This document shows positions 56,047 to 64,000 of a DNA stretch of 64,000 bases, piece after piece. The stretch spans positions 1,054,001 to 1,118,000 of the forward strand of contig JADNRZ010000018.1 in NCBI GenBank assembly GCA_015501605.1. The letters run 5' to 3'. Positions within the stretch are counted from its first letter, which is position 1. Each line of letters opens with the position of its first letter. The translations under genes were made by a program, and so were the position numbers. The DNA is from Panaeolus papilionaceus. Lineage: Eukaryota > Basidiomycota > Agaricomycetes > Agaricales. Below the pieces are notes generated by a model. The model did not search any database. It was given only the letters and a program-made list of their open reading frames with translations, and was not told the origin of the DNA.

Positions 56047-59000
56047 AAGGTTTTGCCTCGACGTCTAAACCTTATGTATCAGTTTGCTCCGCTTTGATAG
56101 CCCACAATGAATCATTTTCTGTCCCTGTGACTATCAAGTGTGAACAACTGAGAACCGCCAAACCCTTGCATACCCAAGCTCTCCTCGACTCCGGAGCAGC
56201 TGGCATTTTCATCGACCAATTGTTTGTCAAGACCCACGGATTTCCCCTGACACCTCTCCGAACCCCGATTCTAGTCCGAAATGTAGACGGCACCGCAAAC
56301 AAGAAAGGTACTATTACCCACCGAACGACACTGAACCTGAAGATCTATGACAAGACCAAGAAAACCGATTTCCTAGTTACTGGGTTAGGAAATCAGAAGA
56401 TTATCTTAGGGCTACCCTGGCTGCAGGACACGAACCCCGAGATCGACTGGAAGAATGCTTCCTTAAACTGGCGGACACCTATTGAGGACGAACCTGACAG
56501 AGAGGAACACCTAATTGGCACGACGAACCTGATACCCGACTGGTACCTGACCGACTCGATTATTATCGAAGAACAAACCATTTCTCAACTGGAACTCCAT
56601 GTTAAGAAGATGCTTGGAAAGAACACGACCCTGACCCGACCTGACTGACTAACGACCGACGATTTAATCATCTCCTTTATGGAAGGAGAACCGACCGAAG
56701 AAACCAAAGAAATCTGGATCGACACAACTCTGACGCATTCTCAAGCCTTTGCTCAGAAATTCGACAAGAAGACCAAAGAAACTGACACGATCAAGATCGT
56801 TCCCCCCCAATTCCACCCCTGGATATCTGTTTTCAGCGAAGAAGCCTCTTCAGCTCTACCTGCCCGAAAACCCTGGGACCACGAAATCAAGCTCAAGCCC
56901 GACTTCGTTCCGAAATCCGCAAAAGTTTACTTGCTCTCACGGGAACAAGACGACGCCACCAAGAACTTCCTTGAAGAACATCTCAGTAAAGGAACTATTC
57001 GTCACAGTAACTCTCCGCAAGCAGCAGGATTCTTCTACGTCGCCAAGAAAGACGGCAAGCTACGACCATGCCAAGATTACCGACACCTGAACGAAGGAAC
57101 CATAAAGAACGCCTACCCTCTCCCTCTTGTCACTGACCTCATGGACAAACTCCAAGGCGCCAAGTACTTCACCAAGCTTGACATTCGATGGGGTTACAAC
57201 AATATCCGCATCAAGGAAAACGACGAGTGGAAGGCAGCTTTCAAGACCAAGTATGGCCTCTTCGAACCTCTAGTCATGTTCTTCGGTCTTTGCAATTCCC
57301 CAGCAACTTTTCAATCGATGATGGACAACCTCTTCATCCAGCAAGTTGAAAACGGATACATTATCATCTACATGGACGACATCCTGATTTACGCCACGAA
57401 CGAAGAAGACCTCGAAAAATACACCAAAGAAGTACTCCAGATTATGAAGGAAAACAACCTCTACCTGAAAACTGAGAAATGCGAATTCAACAAGACCAAA
57501 ATCTCCTACCTTGGATTCATCATTGAACACAACAAGATCTCCATGGACCCCGCCAAGATTTCTGGAATCAAAGACTGGCCAACTCCGAAGACCCTCAAAC
57601 AAGTCTGATCGTTCCTAGGCTTTGGCAACTTCTACCGAAAGTTCATCCGACACTACTCTGATCTTGCCAGACCTCTCAATGACCTCCTCCGAAAAGACCG
57701 ACCCTTCATCTGGACAGAAATTCATCAGACTGCATTCGACAACCTCAAAGACCGATTCAGCAAGGAACCAGTTCTCGCAATGCCTGAACAAGACCGACCA
57801 TTTCAAATCGAGGCTGATGCATCCCAGTATGCTTATGGAGCTGTTCTCACACAGACCGACAGCAATGGAAAACGACACCCAGTATGTTTCCTCTCCTGTT
57901 CTTTCTCACCCGCCAAACAGAACTATCAAGTCTTCGATCGAGAACTCCTAGGAGTTATCCGAGCTCTCGAAGAATGGAAACATTACATCCTGGGATCCCC
58001 CCACACGACGGTAGTTCACTCCGATCACAAGAACCTCATGTACTGGCGCTCTCCACAAAACCTTAATCGACGACAAGCACGATGGTTCCTTATCCTCTCC
58101 GAATACGACATCAAACTTGAACACATGCCAGGTCACAAGATGATTCAATCCAACGCTCTTTCACGACGACCCGACCTTACCCCAGAAGGAGAAAATGAAG
58201 AAAACACCGACGTCACTATGCTCCCCGAAACCTTATTCATCAACCTCATTGACACCGAACTCCAAAAACATATTGCCAATGCCAAACCTCTTGACAAGAA
58301 CGCTATGGAAGCCCTAGAAACACTACTCAAAAATACTAACGTCACCTCTGGTACATCGATCAACAACTGGTCTCTCGAAGAAGGAAATCACGGAAAATTG
58401 CTCTTCTACAAAGACAAGATCTATATTCCAAACGACCTCAATCTCAGGAAATCCATTGTCATGCACTTCCACAATCCTGTCACAGCTGGACATCCTGGCC
58501 AAATCGAAACCTACAACGCTGTTGCCAAGTCTTACTGGTGGCCTGGTATGCGTCGATTTATTTCCGCCTACATTAAAGGATGCTCCACCTGTCAGCAATT
58601 CAAGATCAACCGGAACCCTGCGCGACCCACTTTAATGCCGATACCTGCGCCAGAATCGTTGAAACCCTTCGCCCAAATGTCTATGGATCTTATCACCAAT
58701 CTTCTGCCATCCCTCGGATATGACTCTATCCTGTCCGTGGTGGACCACGGCCTTACGAAGGGGGTAATTCTTATCCCTTGCTCCAAAATGATCACAGCCA
58801 AACTTTTACTTGACAACCTTTACAAGAGATTCGGACTTCCTGACTCCATCAGTTCAGATCGCGACCCCAGATTCGCAGCCCACGCTTTCAAAGAGCTTCT
58901 CAGACTCCTCAACATTGAATCCAAACTTTCCACAGCTTATCATCCACAAACAGACAGTACCACAGAACGCTTTAACCAAGAAATCGAAGTATACCTCTCC

Positions 59001-59702
59001 ATTTACTGCATAACAAATCCTGAATCATGGCCCGATGCTCTCCCCACTCTCGAATTCACCCACAATAACCGAAGACACTCTGACTGCGTCCACTCCCCTT
59101 TCGAACTCATGTTTGGAACGAGCCCCACACAGATCCTGTTGGCTTTCGAACACACGGTCTACCCTTCTGTCAACAAGAAGCTCGCTTCCCTCCTTCAAAT
59201 CTGACAAGAAGCTATCGCCGCCCACATGCTCGCCAGGAATAGAATGATCAACTTCAGCAAGAACCCATTCATGCCATTCAAGAAAGGAGACCTAGTTTGG
59301 CTAGACTCCCGAAACCTGAAGCTCGGACACAACAAGAAGATCTCACCCAAAAGAGAAGGACCATTCCCAATTACTGAAGTCTTGGGACCTGTCACATATC
59401 GCCTCAAGCTCCTGAACTACTGGAAGATCCACGACGTGTTCCACGCCACTCTTCTCTCCGAATATTCTGAAACACCCGAACATGGTCCGAACTTCCCACA
59501 ACCGCCACCAGAGATCATCAGCAGAGAAGAAGAATATGAATTAGACCGAATTCACAAACACTGTGGAAAACAGGGCAAGAGGGAATACTTCGTCTCGTGG
59601 AAAGGTTTCCCACCGTTCCACAACTCCTGGGAACCAGAAGAGAACCTTGCCAACGCCCCTGATATTCTCCAACCATATAAGAAGCATCACAAACTTGTTT
59701 AG
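56001..59702 (+). pseudogene. Pol of Gypsy 2: protease, RT, RNase H, integrase, chromodomain
   Basis: One frame runs from 56001 to TAG 59700-59702 with only three internal stops, TGA at 56646, 57606 and 59202. Protease LLDSGAAGIFID is near 56178. RT has VAKKDGKLRPCQDYRHLN, its YMDD box near 57369, and KQV-stop-SFLGFGNFYRKF at 57600, where related elements have Arg or Gln. RNase H has FQIEADASQYAYGA near 57806. The integrase HHCC site is at about 58466-58600, with Asp near 58684, Asp in SSDRDPRF near 58857 and Glu in TTERFNQEIE near 58966. The chromodomain YFVSWKGFPPFHNSWEP ends near 59640. All motifs remain, so decay is recent in effect. Confidence 0.9.
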
Positions 59703-59743
59703 AACCCCCAACTCAAACACAAACCTGCTACCTCATCAACAAT

Positions 59744-60986
59744 ATGACTACCACCTCTGCTCTCAAATCCTCGTCCCCCTCTTCGCTCTCTACCATTCCC
59801 AAGTCCGTTCGAATCCATTCCCCTGCTCAAGGATCCTTTTCTGATCCTCCCACTGTCGCTTCTCCAGTCCTCCCTCAGTCATTGTCCAATAAGGAGTTCA
59901 TCGCTCGCACCAAAACCCTCATCGCCAAAGCCAAACAACAAGGACACCTCCTTGAAAAAGAAGCCAATCGACATGAAGCCTCTTCGTCCAAAATCCCTAA
60001 GATCCAAAGTCTCGACGATGTCCTCAAAACTCTCGTCCACATCCACGAAAATACCATTGTCAACAGCAACGACCCTGAGCTTGTCAACATCCTCTATCAA
60101 GCTAAAGGATGGGAGACACCCTCCGTCACTCCTGGCTCTGCTCATGACCGCACCACTATCGACTTCGAAGAGTTTGTAGATATCTTCTGTACCCAAGAAG
60201 ACTACGACCTCCTTGCCTGGAAACTTCCTTTCTTTGACCATCACCTGCCCCACCTTCATTTCATGGACAACAACATTAACGAAATCAAGAAGCAAATCCT
60301 GAAACTAATGGCGATCTGCGACAACCTTCGCAGAAAGGCCACCAACAACTGGGACATCGGATGCAGCCAATTCGAAGCCTTTTGCCAATAACACTTCAAC
60401 GACCCAGATTGCAGGAATCGCCTCATGGAGCTCATCATCGAACAAAGAAAGAAATACGCCAGCCACAAACCCAATGACAACTACACTTTCAAACACAACA
60501 AAAACCCATCCTATGATTACTCCTATCCCATTCCCCAATTACCTACCCTACCAGAACTCGCGTCCTGCAATCCAAAAAACCTGTTCAAAAAACCTCGATC
60601 CTGTTGCCACCAGTAACCTCGTCACGCTGCTAAAACAAGGCACCAAACTCTGCCTAAAGTGCTCTGTTCCTGACCATTTCATAATGGACTGCCCTGACTT
60701 CATCTGTTGGAATTGCAAGAAGGAAGCACCTGGTCATCACCTCAACTCCTGCCCCGGCCCCATCATCAAGAACAAGAAAGGGAAAAGGAAAACCTCCTCC
60801 GGTCGACACTCCCCTTCAAATCCATGGACCAAACTCAGTCCTTGGGACCGAATCGACCGGGAATCAAGAGAGCAAGGAGAATGGCAACCTAGATCGTCCA
60901 CTAATAACGATGGCTCTTGGCGTGATGACTTCTACGATTACGACGATGACATGTGTGACGAAGCCATCCACAACATCAACACCTGA
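59744..60986 (+). pseudogene. Third ORF of Gypsy 2, downstream of integrase, with zinc knuckles
   Basis: ATG 59744 opens 215 codons (MTTTSALKSSSPSSLSTIP ... DIGCSQFEAFCQ) to TAA at 60389. The same frame continues to about 60600, after which reading shifts to another frame. That frame contains CLKCSVPDHFIMDC (CX2CX4HX4C) and CWNCKKEAPGHHLNSC and ends in an Asp-rich tail at 60986. It was therefore probably one protein of about 410 aa with an acidic helical N-terminal half and a nucleic-acid-binding C-terminal half. The position between integrase and the 3' LTR is where additional genes of some Gypsy elements lie. The function is unknown; a nucleocapsid-like or silencing-related role would be speculation. 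Confidence 0.65.
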
Positions 60987-61017
60987 TTGAGGTCAATCAG
61001 TCTTAGTACGGGGGTAA

Positions 61018-61590
61018 TGTTACATCGACTCTTTTTCTCCTCATCTTTCTTATCTTATCAGGACTACTATCTCTCTTCATCTTATCCTCATGTACTATCA
61101 TCTCTCTTTGTACTTATATTTCTACTTCCTATCTCCGTAGCCCCACCTTTTTCTCCTAACCCCGACTCCCACTCCACCTTCATTCCTGCTGTCACTCCAC
61201 TTCATTTTCCTATCTATGACTCACCTTCTTACTCATCTCTCCCACACTTATGACTCATTTCTACTGCGAACCATACTCATGATTCATATATCTCTCACCC
61301 TATCTACTTGGCGTTTACACGCACAGCCTTGCTAGATATCTATATAAACACCATAGTTTATACCCTTGTTCTTTAGCTAGTTCTTTAACTTCAAATAGAA
61401 CAACACTTCTATGACAATCGTACTTTCCTCGCTCTCTTCTAAGACAATACCAGCGTAATGTGTGTACGCAGTGGCATTCTTAGAACGATATCGAACTTAT
61501 CACACAACTGAACAAACAAACCTTCTTCTGAACCTGACCCCAATGAGCTCAAAGGCCTTAACTGCAAGCGCCTGTCAAGCTATCGTAACA
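61018..61590 (+). repeat. 3' LTR of Gypsy 2
   Basis: 573 bp, matching the 5' LTR except for three CpG/CpA differences (near 61023, 61576 and 61584). Confidence 0.92.
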
Positions 61591-62352
61591 GATACAGGTG
61601 TCGTATTTGTAGTGTCAGCAACGTTAGGCTTGGGGATCCTTGGTTTCCCCTTGCCCTTAGCATCTGAGTTTGCAAACCCAGTGGATGACGACCAAGCAGG
61701 TCTCTGTTGTGTAGAATTTATTAATCTCCTATTGAAATATCAATTCATGTGTTAAACAACGCACCTCAGATGCAAGCATCTTTTTTAACCTACTTGAGTC
61801 CAGGGAAACGAGATCATTGACATCATCAGCACAAGGGCGGTCCTCATTTTCGCCACCTTGAGAGTTGTTGCTGGTGCCATTGGTGTCCGATAATTCTTCG
61901 TCATCGGTATCCAGAATAAGTGCAGGAGGGCAACATACATGGCTTTTTAGGCTGAGGCGCCTCGGTGGAGTCCAAAGATGTTGTCCCAGCTCGCTTGCGT
62001 GCTCCTTTATCAACAGGTTTATCCTGACTCAGAGGTCCTGCCACCAAGTTGTTGCTGCTGGATGTGTTCTTTTTTCTGCCACCTACAAAAAGAACGACAA
62101 ATACATTAGTATAAGTGGAACAAAAAGCATGCTTAACCACAGGTAAAACTTACTACGACGACGTCCCTGGACATTGTCATCCACCTGGTCCTCGGGTTGT
62201 TCTATGTCTGACCTGTCCTCTAACTGTTGGGTTGTATCTTTGCCCTTGTGTGCATCCTTGGCATCCTTTTTCTTCGCTTTCTTGCTCACAGGTTGTTGAA
62301 CTTCCTGATCCTTTCGAGGCTGCGAGGGTTTCTTTGTTGGGTCTTTGGGCAT

Positions 62353-62531
62353 GTCAGACAGGAGAGAGATGAACAGTAAAAAGGGGAGTGACGTTGCAGG
62401 TTTAGCAAGTAAAAACAGTGTGAGAGGAATAAATTAAGCAGGAAAAATATACATAAATACTCACAAGTCAGATGCTAACGTGAGTTTAGTTGAAGCATAC
62501 ATACTCCGCACACCTGGCCAGGACAGCACAG
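62353..62531. promoter_or_regulatory. Divergent promoter region between DUF6532-like and Plavaka genes
   Basis: About 180 bp lie between the two start codons (62352 and 62532). It is AT-rich near 62400-62460. It probably drives both genes of the Plavaka-type element. Confidence 0.4.
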
Positions 62532-64000
62532 ATGGACTCCGAGGAGACTCGCCCCATTTTGAAACATAGTTCTTCATACACTCAATGTGGTTGTGGTAAA
62601 ATCTTTAAGTGCAGAGGTCTGCATAGCCATAAGCGTCAGAGCTTAAACCGTAAATGTCATCAGCCTGATACTGAAGTGGCATCAACCCCCAAAAGGTGAA
62701 AACATAGAAAGGCATCACCTCAGGTTACCAACGACACAAACATGTCTAGCGAAACACCACCACCACAGGTAGATAGAGACACAGATTTCGGGATGTCAAT
62801 AGACCCAACTGGCGATTACTTTGGCAATTACGAAGGATACAACACTGGGGATCTTGATAATTCTGGTGAAAGCAGTCCTATGGACAAGCAGGATGAAGAA
62901 GATGAGCTAGAGACAGCTCTCAAGATAGACATGGAGCAGCACCTGGAGGTAGAGAGGCCAAACAGCACAGCAGAGCACAATCACTGTGACAATCATGCTC
63001 CTGAGCCACAGGAGAGCACTCCAACCTCTGAGGCAATGCACAATCATCCTGAAGTAGAACAAGGCCTTCAACAAAAGCCTCATATTGTGGATTACCCATC
63101 TCGATCAGCAGGTTGCATCTACACCCAAGTGTCAGTCAATGAACATCACAAGTACAGAAAAGCGATGGGGCCTGACACATGCAAAAATCTCTATGCACCA
63201 TTTTTGACACAACAGGAATGGGAGCTTGTTAAATGGGCCAAATTACGAGGCCTGGGATCAACAGCTTTCGACGAGCTAATGAAAATCAGAGGAGTGAGTC
63301 CACATTCACATTGTTATACTTTAATCATACCTGATCTGTGATACTGTCAGATCAAAGAGTCCTTGGGCCTTTCATTCTCAAATACAACAGAACTCAACAA
63401 AATCATTGATGATCTTCCTGCCAGGCAACCACGATTTGAGTGTCACGAAGTCCTTGTCAGAAGTGAGGTGTGCGAGGTATACTTTCGTGATGCAATGGAG
63501 TGTGTCAAAGCACTGTATTCCAATCCAGAGTTCGCACCATATCTGGTCTTCAAGCCTGAGATGCACTACACAGATACAACCATGTCAACACACATTTACC
63601 ATGATATGCATACAGGAAAGTGGTGGTGGTCGACTCAGGTGAGAGACTATGTTCCAAGACTGTTCAACGCGCCATCTATTCACACGCCTAATATAGAAAC
63701 AACTTGACAAGGACAACGAAGGAGGAACCATTATTCCTGTTATCATATCCACTGACAAGACACAGCTTACATTATTTGGCAATAAAAGTGCATACCCTGT
63801 ATATCTTACAATTGGCAACATACCAAAGGAAATCCGTTGCAAGCCATCAAAACGCGCATATGTCCTTTTAGGCTATCTTCCAACCACCCGCCTTGAGAGT
63901 GAAACCAACAAAGCAGCTCGACAACACCTTCTTGCTAATCTTTATCATGCCTGCATGGGAAAAATATTACAGCCTTTGGAGAAGCCTGGTCAGGATGGTG
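62532..64000 (+). CDS. Plavaka-type transposase, N-terminal part, cut by window edge
   Basis: The first exon (MDSEETRPILKHSSSYTQ, then CGCGKIFKCRGLHSHKRQ...C) carries a C2H2-like zinc finger typical of these proteins. The next exon (MSSETPPPQVDRDTDFGM from 62742) is acidic and ends LMKIRG; how these two exons join is not settled. A 60-nt intron leads to IKESLGLSFSNTTELNKIID and then GKWWWSTQ. A further intron leads to KQLDKDNEGGTIIPVIISTD, KTQLTLFGNKSAYPVYLTIG and NIPKEIRCKPSKRAYVLLGY, still open at the edge. STDKTQL...YPVYLTIGNIPKE.RRKPS is the signature I know for Plavaka transposases (related to CACTA/KDZ DNA transposases). No stop was seen in the visible part; the C-terminal catalytic part lies beyond the window. 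Confidence 0.85.

Larger units (their letters stand above)
52977..61590 (+). mobile_element. Ty3/Gypsy chromodomain retrotransposon 2, decaying
   Basis: 573-bp LTRs (52977-53549 and 61018-61590) start TGTTAC and end TAACA, with GATAC duplications at 52972-52976 and 61591-61595. By eye the LTRs differ at three positions, each a CpG/CpA change. Gag, pol and a third ORF are all damaged, and a 0.7-kb hAT-like element sits in gag. It is clearly older than Gypsy 1. A GGGGG tract precedes the right LTR. Confidence 0.93.
52268..62352 (-). pseudogene. DUF6532-like protein gene, interrupted by Gypsy 2
   Basis: The ATG at 62352 opens MPKDPTKKPSQPRKDQEV, a Lys-rich first exon to about 62154. Exons GGRKKNTSSSNNLV...PKKP and ALILDTDDEELSDTNG...KKMLASE follow, with a one-base frame change between them near 61945. 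Then comes RPAWSSSTGFANSDAKGKG to NTTPVS, where Gypsy 2 is inserted, and after it NKSESNNQGPSFHVD. Two more introns lead to HAKARLQE and VPKFQESQQPTKRNK, ending in LFETAYPSIKSQNEDL and IARRIKHC with TAG at 52268. The ending resembles the start of a DUF6532 domain, with the remainder missing. The frame joins exactly across the GATAC duplication. It is divergent from the Plavaka gene and probably belongs to that element. The role is unknown. Confidence 0.6.

Overview
The window looks like a repeat-dense accessory region of a basidiomycete (Agaricomycetes) chromosome. The evidence is short GT-AG introns of about 48-65 nt, a KDZ transposase with a CxC2-type cysteine cluster, a Plavaka-type transposase, a Helitron with a DUF6570-like region, and chromodomain Ty3/Gypsy elements. 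No housekeeping operon, rRNA, tRNA or CRISPR array was found. The species is not identified.

Left block (1-16.1 kb): three nested generations can be resolved to the base. A 4.1-kb non-autonomous element with 1.1-kb terminal inverted repeats (151-16082) was split by an 11.8-kb DNA transposon (3510-15321, 9-bp target duplication). That transposon was then hit by a hAT-like non-autonomous element (4495-5605, 8-bp duplication) and by an intact chromodomain Gypsy (5837-12091, 5-bp duplication, LTRs that look identical). Removing both insertions restores one 1,012-codon transposase frame broken only by seven TGA codons.

Middle block (16.1-52.2 kb): an ATGATTT-rich stretch is followed by a candidate giant KDZ transposon (17430-52141). 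Its ends share an inverted repeat and arrays of one palindromic motif. Near the left end are an intact eight-exon KDZ transposase (1,175 aa) and a divergent 226-aa gene. The interior holds several intron-rich basidiomycete genes of unknown role: an RNase H1 N-domain protein, a nucleotidyltransferase-like protein and two or three others. It also holds a relic of an acyl-CoA ligase and a CpG-poor Helitron with a helicase fused to a possible cysteine peptidase. At the right end is a long gene of a family widely expanded in Agaricomycetes.

Right block (52.2-64 kb): a Plavaka transposase gene runs off the window edge. It is divergent from a DUF6532-like gene that is interrupted by a second, decaying chromodomain Gypsy (52977-61590). 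That Gypsy carries its own 0.7-kb hAT-like insertion in gag and an extra 3' ORF with zinc knuckles.

A common thread is decay by CpG loss. The in-frame stops in three unrelated old elements are almost all TGA, as expected from CGA to TGA change, while the young Gypsy and the KDZ gene are open.
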